Below, in pieces: positions 25,657 to 38,527 of a DNA stretch of 64,000 nt. The notes under the pieces are model-generated. The model saw only the letters and a list, made by a program, of their open reading frames with translations, did no database searches and was not told where the DNA came from. Each line of letters begins with the position of its first letter. Within the stretch, counting starts at the first letter, position 1. This DNA is from Rhypophila decipiens (taxonomy: Eukaryota; Ascomycota; Sordariomycetes; Sordariales; Naviculisporaceae): the NCBI GenBank assembly GCA_033297075.1, contig MU858099.1:1-64000 (forward strand). Reading direction: 5' to 3'. The position numbers were made by a program, and so were the translations under genes.

Positions 25657-27737
25657 ATGTCTGCCGAAGAGGATCTTATCGACTACTCTGACGACGAGCT
25701 CAACAATGAGACCGCCGCCCCCGCCAATGGAAAGAAGGGCGAGGTCGCCGCTGCCGGCCAAAATGTCGACAAGAAGGGATCCTATGTCGGTATTCACTCT
25801 ACCGGCTTCCGCGACTTTCTCCTGAAGCCATCTCTCCTTCGCGCCATCACGGACTGCGGTTTCGAACATCCTTCGGAGGGTTAGTCTCACAAGTTTTATC
25901 CCAAGCTCAAGTTTGCCCCTCATCCTTCCTCCACGGGTCCGTCCATCTCGCAAGCAAAATCATGGATACGCAAAGCAATCAAGTCGGGAAGAGCAAACCA
26001 ATTTCATTCTGAGGCTGGCTGGAGTTTCAATATGCACTGTCGACGAGGCGCGAATTGGCAGTCGCGCCTCGGACGTCTTCGAGTTCGTCTTGACATGGTC
26101 CTACGAGCACTTCGAACCACTATGATCATTTGCGCTGGGTGCCGTGTACATCACAAAGCGTCAACATTCATTCATAGCTCGTTTTGAGTTGAGTGCCTTG
26201 GTCCTGTTCGGAGCCGAGCTCCAGGACAATGTGTACCTGGAGTTCGGGGCACCATCGACGATTGGTTTTGATACCTGGATCGGCCGACTATGGGTGGCGA
26301 TCACTCGCGATCTCGTTTTTTGTTCGACAGAGGTCTGGTTATTTTGGTGTTGCTCGAAGGAGGACTGGTGCGGAGTGTCGAAATGCTTTTGCTTGCGATG
26401 GACGGGCCCTCGTGATTCCCAACACAACCCGTCACAATTATCCGATGTCGCGAAACCAATTCTAATCCTATCGTCCTCTACAGTTCAGCAGACATGTATC
26501 CCTCAGGCCATGCTTGGTGGTGACATCATCTGCCAGGCCAAGTCGGGTCTTGGAAAGACGGCAGTTTTCGTCTTGACCTCACTGCAGCAGGTTGAGCCCG
26601 TCGCCGGAGAGTGCTCGGTTTTGGTTATGTGCCATACTCGCGAGCTTGCTTTCCAGATCCGGAACGAGTACAACCGTTTCAGCAAGTACATGCCCGACGT
26701 CAAGACAGGCGTCTTCTATGGTGGTACTCCCATCCAGAAGGATGCCGAAATCCTCAAGAACAAGGACACCCACCCGCACATCATCGTCGGAACTCCTGGT
26801 CGTCTGAATGCCCTCGTTCGCGACAAGCACCTTCGTCTCGGCAGTGTCCGCATGTTCATCCTTGACGAGTGCGACAAGATGCTTGATCAGATTGGTAAGC
26901 CATCTTCCTTGATGCAAGCTCTATCCGGTGTCGCGAAACTGACTCTTTTACTCTTGCAGATATGCGCCGTGACGTGCAGGAGATCTTCCGTGCCACTCCC
27001 CAGCAGAAGCAGGTCATGATGTTTTCGGCTACTCTTTCCGACGAGATCAAGCCCATCTGCCGAAAGTTCATGCAGAACCCCACCGAGCATTTCGTTGACG
27101 AGGACACCAAGTTGACCCTTCACGGCCTGCAACAATACTACATTCCCCTTGAGGAGCGGGAGAAGAACAGGAAGCTCAACGAACTGCTCGACGAGCTTCA
27201 GTTCAACCAGGTCATTATCTTCGTCAAGAGCACACTCCGTGCCACGGAGCTGGACAAGCTCCTTCGCGAATGCAACTTTCCTTCTATTGCTGTCCACTCT
27301 GGTGTCAGCCAGGAGGAGCGGTATGTTCAACGTCTTGTCCACTCCCTTTTCGTATTATGTCTAACACCGCTTGCAGTATCCGCCGGTACAAAGAGTTCAA
27401 GGAGTTTAACAAACGAATCTGCGTTGCTACCGACGTCTTCGGCCGTGGTATCGATATCGAGAGAATCAACCTTGCTATTAATTACGATCTTCCTGCGGAT
27501 GCCGACTCGTACCTTCATCGTGTCGGTCGTGCTGGTCGTTTCGGTACCAAGGGTCTTGCTATCTCATTTGTTACGACGGACCAGGACAAGGAGGTTCTCG
27601 CTGCCATTGAGAAGCGTTTCGAGGTTGCACTGCCGTAAGTCGTCCGTTTGCCCTCGATTCAAGTCATCATTTACTAATACCATCACAGTGAATTCCCCAA
27701 GGAGGGCATCGATGCGTCTACCTATATGGCCTCTTAG
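25657..27737 (+). CDS. sub2: DECD-box ATP-dependent RNA helicase Sub2 (UAP56/DDX39)
   Basis: Five exons (25657-25879, 26484-26894, 26960-27320, 27377-27634, 27689-27737) give 433 aa. Sub2 loads onto the spliceosome for branch-site engagement and then, with the THO/TREX complex, licenses mRNA export from the nucleus. Visible motifs are the Q-motif region GFRDFLLKP...CIPQ, Walker A AKSGLGKT (93-100), the diagnostic DECD (202-205) in place of DEAD, SAT in MMFSATLS, and [15 protein letters not shown] in the second RecA lobe. The length matches the family. The start has a good context (GCCAAAATGT), and the N-terminal acidic [10 protein letters not shown] is conserved. The first intron is 604 nt, while the others are 54-65 nt, and it splits the Q-motif region. 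The stretch 26144-26483 of that intron is open in frame with exon 2 but has no ATG. Confidence 0.96.
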
Positions 27738-30700
27738 GAGCTAGGTCCTAAGGAGGCGGCTAAAAAGTGAACTCGCGTCATGATTTTCTTGTTGTATGGG
27801 ATGTGGCTATTTTTCTTTTTCCTCATGCTTTGTTATCTGCTTTTCACTTTCAGCGGGGAACCTCGCGGACGTCTAAGTTTCCACTCACAGCTGTCAGACG
27901 TTTTCGGGTCGATCTCATTCACACGAAATTGAAAAGCGCTCTATACTACCAAACCACCGAAACACGATAGGCCATCACAATGAAGCACAGCTTGACTTTA
28001 CGTCTTTTTCATCCATGGTTGGTCTCAAGTTCCTCGTAATCCGCCCATATCTTTCACTGTTCTTCATGCCTTTGCGAGCCTTCTTGTGGCTCTGTGTGTA
28101 TGTGACAACCGCTCGTGTAAACATGACTTGACCGCATTGCTAAACAGGAATAAACAGGGGCCTGACTTTGAGATGGCATGTCTTTTCGGTGGATTTGATC
28201 CAGCTTTCAACGACGTGTTGCTGCAGCGGTTATCACAAATCGAGTTCCTTCCGTCGGGTTCGGTGGCCAAGGGCAGGTTTTCAAGTCAAGGGGGGCTTAT
28301 ATCGTAGAGCTTTGGTATATCTCTGTTTCTTCTTTTGAATGTATCTTCCAGTCATGTATCTGGAGGTCGCTGGTCTGGCGTTTTCAATCTTTTGGGAGAA
28401 TATATATGTATCTGGGTTCCAGGAGAATATTCCGGGCCGGCTTTGCATTTACCTTGCAAGGTTCTCAAGAAGTTATTGCGGATTTCTTTTTCTTTTTTTA
28501 CTTTTTTGTGCGGACTTACCTTGGTCTTTATAGAGTTAGAGCGTCTTCTCGTTGAAAGATCTCCGTTTGTGCATGCATGTGCTGCAGTGGCCATGATTGC
28601 CTTTTCGATATGTAATTCAGTCCGTGATCTCGCCTGTGGGCGGGCATGCCTATCTGCTTCATGAGTTTTGTTCAAGGGCCGATACTGAGTAAGGAGCATT
28701 TAGCAAGTTATGGCCCGTTCTTCACATGTAGGTAGTGAGTGAGTGAGTGGACGTTCGTGTGTGATATTAACATCGTGGACAGTCTAGGAAAGGTAGGTAT
28801 CTGGGCAGCAGTCGGTTTGAGTTGGGAGCTCAACTGAGTTCCGGATACCTTGAGTCTGTCTATCTGATCGTGTGAAGACCGCCAGTCGACGTGGTCGTCT
28901 TCCTAGACCCAAGGTACCTTCTCTAGCGGAGGCACTGCGCCGAGTCCTAGGACCGCGGTTTTTATACGTCTGTCCCGGCCCATGAACGCGAGCAGCCATC
29001 ATTGACGGGGTGGACAGAGAGGGCAGGAGCAGCTAGACGGATATAAAGTGAACATAACATACATATATGATATAGCACGCTGGCCCGGGTGAGATATAAA
29101 TGAGACTTTTGCTGTCTTCCGGGTGAGATTACAGATAATCTTTTATTCAGCAAAACTGGAATTTCAATATCTTGGAACTGATCGATATGCACACCGGGTA
29201 TCTTGATAGGTTCTTGCTCTCACAACGCTTGAGGTCAGACTCTCCTTTTGCAAGGTATATCTAGGTCGATAATATACTCACTACTCGGTTTTTATCATTT
29301 ACTTTCTATTTGTTGCTTACCAGCCAGCCCATGGCATGAAACTACTTTTTTATTCTGTTGCTTGATCATACGTATTTTATGCCCAAAAGACAAAGACCAA
29401 GAGACTGGACCTATCCGTGGTACCGTGGACACCGGGAACTTCTCGCTGTCGTTGGACCCAAATGTTCACTACTATACGGATTAGCTGGTCGGTAGTTATA
29501 TACTGTCTCTTGCCGGTCCCGTCCAAGGCTGTTGTTCTCGCTCCTCGCCCTGCTGAGCCAGCCACTCCTTCGAATTTTGTACGGAACAAACAGTTCGAGG
29601 AGTAACCACGCTGCTCTGCTTTCTTGCTTGCTTGCTTACCGTTCACTCACGGCCGCCAAATTGGCGAGTTTCCAGCTCTCCACTCCTCTGTGCCTCGCCC
29701 TCCGGGATGCTTCTCTGGCTTGCTTGGATCTTCGCGCCGGTTCTGATTCAGAATGATTCATATCTTCCACACTTGTTAACAACACGCATACGAGTAAACA
29801 ATCCGGTATGGAGTACTTCTTCTTTTCGGATACACTTCCCCCGACCAACGCTGACTCTATCCACTCTGTTCGTCATCGGCGAGATTATGGGTAGGCAGGT
29901 TAGGCAGGTAGCAGGTAGCAGGTAGCTCCCTACCTACCTATTTGCTTTGAGTAGTCACGCTGGAGATAGTCATACTTCGACACAGAAGTAAGTACTCAAG
30001 GCAGGTAGGTGACTACCTACCTACCTACCTTGATGACCAACTCCCCGGATGACTCCTCCCAGACCGGGTGGTGAGTCGGCGAGTGACTGCTGTTCAACGA
30101 ATCTTGCCTGCCATGGTATTTATTTGCCCCGTTTTTAAAACTCGCGAGAGCCGTAGATATCCATCGACCCAACGAGTCAGCTCGTCCTTCGCATATCTGG
30201 TCATGGAACCAAGCTGGGTGTTGACTGTTGAAGATTCACAGGTTGGTATTATGAATCCTCGGCCCCGACCTTGCTCTCGTTCTTGTCTCGTCATCATGGT
30301 AGCAGTAAGAAGTAATACGGTGGTACTTTCTTGCCCCTCTCGCCGGTAGCTTCGGAGCTCGGTATTCTTGACCTTGTAACGCATTGTTGCCATTCATCCA
30401 TTCTTATTCTCAGATTTTGTTAATGTACGAGAGGTAGGTAAGGTAGGCAGGTAGTTGTGGATCTCTGAGCAATGCCTTTGTCGTGCTTTGCCTCTGCCAG
30501 TCTCATTGTGCACAGAACGCATGTTGACTGTTCGCCTTGGAGGTGTCTAGTTAATCATGTGTCACCTTGAGAGATTTGAAGCTGTCACGCAAGGGCGCGA
30601 GTGTAAGATGGCGACAGGATGGTCAATCTGTTCTCAGGCAAATGCCCCTAGTGGCAAGTCAACCAGTAGGATCACAGGTATTAGCAAGAGGATGTGTGAT

Positions 30701-33700
30701 CACGCTTTATAGCAGAGGCAACTTTCATGGAGGAAGTTCCGAGGAGGGATAATAAGCCGAGCTCATGGTGAAGAACCGACCGTCCCCTCTCACCCAAGGT
30801 GAGGCAAGCAGATGAGCCAAGGAGGAGCACGTGAACATATTATCCATAGAGAGGAGGTCCGACGTAAGCACGAGGCGAAGGATTTGGTTTGCTTTGACTG
30901 AGCTGCCCGACCGCTTGCCGAATGAGTGAGACGGCCAGGTTGAAACAAGCCAAATAATGAAAGCGTGAGCGAGAACTTGAGTGAATGAATCATCAAGGAT
31001 CACGTCTGCTGAGATTAGAGTTGGTGCTCATCACGAGCTTGTGAAGGGGTTTCAGGGGCAAAAAGCACGTCATCACCGTTCTTGCCGTTGTGAAGAATTT
31101 CCACCCAAACCTTACTTGCCATCTCACCTGACCTCATATTATACTGTCTTATTTCTCCAAAAGGTGAGTGGGTCATGAAGGTGGTGTCTAATCGGAATAA
31201 GATGCCAGATTCAGGTCAAGTGTTGGTTGAGAATTCGATTCTAAACTCTGATATGATTCCAAATAAAATCTCAAACTGTCAAACGTGCAGTCTGCAGATT
31301 CATCAGCCTGCCACCCTGCCTATCCGTGCCTAATAAGCCCAGTCCCATGGCACGAATGAATCAAATGAATGGAATCGTATTTTCTCACCAGGGATGTTGG
31401 CGAGTCAATGAGAGTGAGTGTGTGTGTGAATGGACGGATTGGCTGTTGCCTGGGATGAAGAGTAGGCAGGTCGTGGTGGGTGGGTGTTGGTGTTGGTGTT
31501 GGCCGGTATGAATCAAGACCGCCCACCACCCAATTAATTAATCGACCACCGGAATCGATCGAGGAAGGAGCGAATTCCCTCCGCCTTCTGGAACAAAAAC
31601 CTCTACGATCCTGCAATATGAGATACGAATACGCTTGAACTGATTTCCAGAGGTTTGGGTATATTCAGTTTCATAGAATACAGATGAGATGCGCGTAATG
31701 AGAGGCTGGGACTCAGTTCAAGTCATAGGTGGGGAAAAGGGGGACATCATCCACAGCTCCCCACACTCTCATCAATGAGGACGATGTGTACAAATGTGAA
31801 TGAGACAGTGTCTTTTCAGCTGATGGAATTCACGCCTGCTGCACTGCGATGTGTTCTTCAGCTCGATACCCACCTCTGTCTGTCGTGAACCCTCGTCCTT
31901 GGAGCCCAAGTGGAACCTATGGGCAGCTACGCCCGCTTGGCTCTGATGGATGACTCTGACGAGAATCGACGGAGCAAAATCGCCCGTCGCTGAGACGACG
32001 AGGTCGGAGTGCTCACCGAGATTGGGAAGGTGAGCTATTCTACATGGCGCATTCATTCATTCGATGCGCTTGTTCAACTCATTCACTCGTCCAGTGATTC
32101 CAGGTAAGGCGATGTGTGCGTAACCCGTCGAGTTGAGCTGAACAACAAGTCATTTGTCATTTTTGGTATCCATTTGTTACTCAGTTGAGCGGCCGAGAAA
32201 TGGCCATGGTGATGCACGAAACCCAGCCTCAAACAGCTTGCGTAAAGCCCGTAGCTAGCCTGACAGACTTCCAAGACTCCGATTCTCCGTCTTCGGGGTC
32301 CGCGACTCAGGCTGTCCCGTGATACCTTCCTTCAACTACCGAAAGGCCTCCAAACAGCCACAGAGATTTGTTTACAACCCGTGGTGATGTCCAGCACTGG
32401 AAAACTTGTTCAAATGGGTTTAAGGCGAAGACCCGGTGCGGAGATGTGTCATCCACTCAACACACCTCGGAATACCATAGGGGGCCGGCGACCAGCGGCC
32501 AGCCTCAGTCGCCACAGAGATCTTCAAACAGGCAAGCCACAGGATACGTAACGGTTGCGGTCCTTCTCTTCAGCGGCGACCACACTGGAGGCAAGGAGGG
32601 AGGGGCCGGAACACCAACAAGTGAAAAATTTGTTCACAGTGTGGTGTGTTGAGCTAACATCAAGATCGGAGGCTTTGGTAACGAAGTGGTGTCGTCACGT
32701 GGTAGTGTAATGTCCGTAATAGTTCACGCATCAGAAAACGGGGTGCACGCATGCCCGGAAATGGGGTATGCCAAAAAGCGGTTATATGATAGCACAGGAG
32801 TGATTATCTTTAGTTGTTTACAGTAGAGGTCGAAGCCTCTTCGGAAGCCATGTTCTTAACGTTGGACTGACAAGCGCAGACAGACGCAGCCTCGTTTGGT
32901 ATTTCAGCGGTTAATTTCGTGCATTGGTCCGGTACGTCCGTATTTGACGCCCGGCCGCGCGCTAAATTACGGTGAATGCCGTAGGTATTTCATCCGCCGC
33001 TCAGGTCTGCTTTTCCTTGTCCCGGACTCCTATACGAGCGTGACGGGTCAGAGATGCTAACATGAAAGGGTATATGCGGTTCATGGGCTTCAACGTGAAT
33101 TTCGCAAAGTGTCGTTGACGCCGGTTCAGCTGTTGAAGCCAGGGACGATGATGTTAAACTTGAGGCTTCCCTGGCCTTCAGCACATCAGGTGACATGGAC
33201 AAGTCCCGTGATGATGACATGTCCACCGCAGGTGAGGAAGCGAATCCGTGCCTCTGATGCAGATTGTCCTTGCTCACCAGTCATCCGGGGAAGATTACGA
33301 TGCCGATATCGCGGGCAATCCTGTCAGCCCGGCGTTTTTAATTTTCAGAGGGTCTCGCGATTTCGGCATGACAACAAGAAAAAATCTCCTCACTATCTTG
33401 TGTGTGGACATGGAATTTTTTTTCTTGGTGGTGTTGGTTGTTCAGGAGACCGTTGAGTCATCGTCCGTGGAACAGGCTATCCCAAGCGGCCCAGGATTAA
33501 ACATGTCAACTCTAGTCCAATCAAACCTGGGCTGGAATAGGCTGCTGGCCAGCACAATTTGGTTACATCGTTGAAAAAGAGCATTCGAGGCTAAAATCCC
33601 AAGGCCGGCTTCTGGAGAGTCGGGTCGGTTTCGGGGAGCTGAATGATAGGTAGGTTGGGAGGAGGAGATGTCTCGTTTGGAGTACCTCCTGTTATTGGTA

Positions 33701-36700
33701 TAGTGTGTTCCGCCGCTGTTAACTAACAGTAGTACTTGATATGTTGGTACAGCTGCACTTCAGCTGCCTTGCCAACACGACTCCGTTTTGTTCCTGGCTG
33801 GATGATGTCCTAATAAACCACCTATCCTTGGAAACGGGACGAAGCCTAGGGTCATAATAGGGCTTTGTTCAATTGTTGACTCTGGTAGATGTTTTGGTGA
33901 AATAAAGCGCCCCTCATCGTTCATCGATTTATCGTGAGCATAAGGTGAGGGGGTGAACCTTGACGGGCCGGGCGACTTGGCGAACTCACATGCGCCTCAT
34001 GATTATCGTGCTTTCTGGCATGAATGATGCCGTGTCGGTTGCGGCGAACGGTGAGGCCTGCCTTCCAGTCTGTCAAGGGAATCCGTACCCCGTATTCGGG
34101 TACGGTAAACCACCAAATTCCGGTCAAACCGTCCATGTTGCTCCTTGGAAGAAGTATATCGAACGACAGGAATCCCATATGCCCTGATGAAAACCTCAAG
34201 TTGGAAATCCGAGGACATCCTGCCTCCGGTGTAGATGGCCCAACGAAAATGTGGTCTTCTTGACAGACCACGTCGGTGACCACTGACAGACCAGTCAACT
34301 TGGTGCCAAGTGTCACGACAGGAGACCCGGGACCCCCCAACACAACACTCCACAAAGGACGCAGGCGACCTTCAAATCTCATGGATTTCGTGGGGCCGCC
34401 AAATGTCTCGGACCATCAGGCAAAGTGTTTACAGGTGCACAAAGGCAAGCTCGGTGGTGTGGCAAGTCTGCTCCCCTCCTCTGTTCTTTGTTCTTCCTGT
34501 ACGGATAGTCTAGATGGATAGGCGGCACAAGGTTCTCTCGCCTGCATCTTGTGTTGCTTGCTTTTGTGTGTGTGCATATCTTGGTCCGCCACTTGGAATA
34601 CCCGATGGTGCCGTCGACCACATTGATTCAACATGGGTGGTGTGTTCACTGTGTTAACACTTGAAGGTGAAGAAACGGACTGCCTGAGGTTGTAGTACTG
34701 TACAGCACACACAGTATGTACGTCTTTCACACTGTAGTAGGCTTGGTGGGAATTGCATGAGGCTTGGTTGGGGGTTCAGCGCTGCCCTCAAACCGGAACC
34801 GGCAGCAAATGCCACAGCAAAACACTGCACCGCCCGGATTTCAGGGGCTTGTAATGCCATTTCCACGAGTCCAGTATCTAAGCCGGCGCAGAGGTTTATC
34901 AATGCTCAGGAATTGATGACGAATCTCGTCGGAATGGATATTTGATCGACGTCTAGGTTTGGTTGTAATTTGTAAATATAGAATTCTGACAATCCCCTTG
35001 AACGATTGCTTTGTTGTGGCTTGGGGGAAAGCATCGCGAGACAGTCGAGAAAACCCCCATCAGCTGTTTTCAAGAGAGGGGCACTGGTTCATAATGCACA
35101 TGGGCTGGATCAAATTGCCATTTTATCAGCTACAAAGCTAGCTCTAAAATTCCATTCAAGGGAGCAGGAGAGCTGAATAAGGATATCAAAGACAAATAAG
35201 CTATATACGAGTTAAGAGCCAAAGTCAGCCTTGTTGCAGGAGAATCTAGACTTTCAGATGAAGCATATCAAATGGATAACTGGGAAAGGCTGTGTCTCCG
35301 TAGAGGAGGTCCCGTCTTTTTGTGTGTGCCTGCACTTTACATGCCTCATACCATTGACATTGCCTGAGATCGATCAATTTAACCCTGTTTCTGGGTTGGT
35401 GGACTGGATGACTGGTATCTCGCGGCTGTGAAGCAACAAACTCTGGACGGTAGAAGATGGTGCAACCGGCTCTGCTTTTCCCGAGGAGACGGTGCATGTA
35501 GAATAACGGAATGGGGAGAAAACGTTTCATCTTTATTCAGCAAAGGCCGAAAATGACACTCATGATGATGATAAGATCGATGAGATTGAGGGAAAATAAA
35601 TCACTTTCTCAAACCCACTATAGTAAAGGAAGATTCTCTCATGGTGGAAAAGACATCATTTGATGAGGCAATGAAGGACGGTAGGAGAGGAGAATCCATC
35701 CCACTTCGGAAACCCCGTACGGGCCATGAGACTTGAAGGATTTATCACAGTTGTTCTCACATCATGGTGACCTGTTTTTCACTCACTCATCTTAAGTTGC
35801 CCTATTGATTCATATCCCCTTTATTTCGTTCATCTCACAGTTCTTTCTCTTGAATGGTATGAACTCCAGCCCGTTCAAGTGTATTCCAGTCTCACTTCCT
35901 CTCACCTCACTCCGTTCTATTTCCACATCTCAAGTGAATGAAGCCCTCCATTCACTCGACACTCAGCTAAATGCAACACCAGGCTTGGCTAGATGTATTC
36001 CCGTGACACGGGCTCAACTCGTTCAGAACATCCGCTACGGTGCATTTTGTTCGATGGTGAGGCAGCCATTCATGCACTCTCAGAGCGAAACATATCCGTC
36101 CGAGACTGGTAATTCTTTCCCTCAAAGTTTCTTTCGGGGATCACCAAAAGATAAATCCCGTGGCGCTCACTCATGGACTGTAAACGGCACCGAAATATTA
36201 ACTTCTTTCCTCACCTTGCCATTCTCATCAAGCTGCGAGAAACAAAGTGAGCGTGGCAGGATCGCCAGCATCGAGTTTGCTTGGCTGATGATGACGAGAC
36301 ACTCTGCGCCTTCCCAATTTTTGAAGCTAAACTGCTCTCGGTATAAAAAGTGGGCGCTAGACAGGGGTGAATTTGGTCTTTGCGATGCTTTTGGATGGTG
36401 AACTGGCCACACACCCAGATTCGCCCCCGCCGACTTGCAGGAGCCAGCAGCCATGGCCATGTCTTCAGCCAATCAACTGCTCGCCGATTCAACCACTTCC
36501 CTTTTCCCATCCATTCTCCCACCCCTTTCTGATTCCTTCGATCAGAGTTTCGAAACTGAGAGAGCGTCTCGCTGGCAGGAGGAAATGAATGAAAAACGGT
36601 CGCCCTCACTCTGCGTGAAGAACTGAGCTGCTCGCCAGTTCTGGGCTTGAAGGTTCGTTCGGTCGATGATGATAGTCCGCTCTAAATGCGTGTTTGGCTC

Positions 36701-38527
36701 ATCTCCCTAGACCGTGCTTCAATGAACAATGTTCGCCATTTCTTAACCACGCACGGCAAGCGATGGCGATTGATGAAGGATACGGAGTAGCCACCAGCCA
36801 AAGACGGAGTCAATCAAGGCATCGCATCTTATCACGGTGATTGATTACGCTGCGAATCTCCTGTGCACCACCGTTTCCGTCATTATTACTGTACCCCAGG
36901 CTTTGCCCAGACAGTTCTGTGGACGCTGACTGTCCAGAGTGGACGGGTTGAAGTGGAGGTCATGCAGCCCGTAGTTTCCTATCCCGTACCGCCAATGGCC
37001 CAGTGCTGTTGACCTGCGAGCACTCAATCTCCCATCGAACTGTATCAAAACTGCACTGCACCCTCCAAGACCTGCCGAAACGCTCCTCCTTTCTTCTCCT
37101 CCCCATCGAGCATAGCAAAAATGGTCGATTCCAAGATCTAGGAAGAAGCGACTCCCGGTAGTCTGCTTGTGAGATCTGTGTATTCTCTCTCATCTATTAT
37201 TTGAATCTGAATTGAAAAAGTTTTATTATACCTTTTTTCCGCTCTTATTATCTGTTCATTTCGATTAATCTTTTCCCTGATACTTTCTCGCCCCAAGTCC
37301 ACGATCTGGCTGTTTGTCTCGTCACTTGCACCCTCCCGTCGCGCGGCATTCACTTGCACTCTGCGACAAAGAGAAAATAAGGCAACAAGACCAGCAGTCA
37401 TACCATCCTTCGGACCCCTACATTGACAAGAACAACAATCACATCGAATTCGCAAAACCTCTTGACGGACTAGACCACGGGATTCACCCTCTGCGCCCCT
37501 CGTACCGACCGCCTTCCTTTCTTCTCCGACGGTAATAGCACCAGGTCGAATCTAGGTCCTAAAAAGGTCTCATCAAAGAAAGAGTCAAGGAAAACAACAA
37601 GTCAAACGTTCTCATTTCGGAACTCTCCCCTCATTCACGTTTCTCATCTCATAATTGTTCGCACTTATTCCTGGCCGTGACTGTTGTTCACTCGCCACAG
37701 CCCATCCCATTTCCAGTCTCGTTGCTTTCTCGTTGAAAAAGACCCATTACTTTCCAGGCTTCCGTGCTGGGCGTGTGGTCATACCACTAAAAGGTACCTG
37801 AAAGAACTGCTCACAGGGCACACTTATCCGTTGGAGCCACCTGGTTGTCCCCAGCGGCAAGAGTCGGTTAGGCCTTCGCCACCCCAGACTAAGAGTCATC
37901 GAGGGACCAGGACCCGCCCCATAGTATCACATCGCCTCCTGAGGACACGCGCCGGAAAAGGAGTCACCTTCACCTCATCGGAGGGCTTCAGCAGCTCGTC
38001 GCCGCTTGACACTTTTTAAAAGGCTTCGTCCGACGACAAGCCACATCTGGGTTTGGTACCTGCATATCTCGACACATCATCGCGACTCCGATCTCGTCGT
38101 CGACTCTTCATACCCAAACTCGAAACCACTTACTCACACACACACCCATCCCCACATCGATGCATCTCATATGGTAGAATACTAGCTGCCAACGACCACC
38201 TCCTAATCTTCCGCCCTCACCTATTTGGCGAAAGACAACCACACGATGCATTTTGCGAGAATATATTCTACTCCAGTCGCCGTCTCTGCTCTGTCTTCCG
38301 GTTCGATCGTTCGTGAAAAGTTGGGTTTCAAGACGTTGGTCTAGAAGCCTTCTTCCTCTTCGACATATTTGCTTATAGCAGCACTCCACACCCGATGCGG
38401 ATTGCTGCAACGCGAATTTGACGATAGGTTCACGATCTGTTATATACCCTGGTATCGAATCGGTCGACACTGCTTGACGGCGGCTGGAGGTAATTGGAAA
38501 GCCCTTCATCCACCATAACACCTCAAG
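27738..38527. other. 10.8-kb gene-poor region
   Basis: No convincing protein or RNA gene. The first part should hold the sub2 3' UTR. Features seen: GTAG/CTAC tetranucleotide tracts with an imperfect inverted repeat at 29891-30030, scattered GGTAGGT motifs, a GTT-type run near 31480, an inverted pair CCGTACCC/GGGTACGG at 34083-34105, and a TATA-like box at 36340 ahead of a 57-codon ORF (36453-36626). Pyrimidine-rich DNA from about 37000 to 38527 probably contains the promoter and leader of the cyclin gene. Confidence 0.4.
38160..38421 (+). promoter_or_regulatory. three small upstream ORFs ahead of the cyclin start
   Basis: Within 370 bp of the cyclin ATG lie complete ATG-to-stop frames at 38160-38177 (5 codons), 38246-38344 (32 codons) and 38395-38421 (8 codons). 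If the mRNA leader covers them unspliced, they would limit translation of the cyclin. The transcript start and leader splicing are not known from the sequence. Confidence 0.4.

Noticed and set aside
26144..26483. Alternative N-terminal exon of sub2 inside intron 1
   Set aside because: The frame is open into exon 2 but has no ATG, and the encoded residues do not resemble any helicase N-terminus.
34083..34105. Inverted pair CCGTACCC/GGGTACGG as a transposon end
   Set aside because: Only 8-bp arms with a 7-bp loop and no flanking duplication; at most a binding site or chance palindrome.
33921..34382. 153-codon minus-strand ORF with ATG
   Set aside because: Several other frames are open over the same bases and no family or splice partner was recognised; not strong enough to call.
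35805..36401. 198-codon plus-strand open frame
   Set aside because: It begins at TTG, is rich in Ser/Phe from T-rich DNA, and has no recognisable domain.
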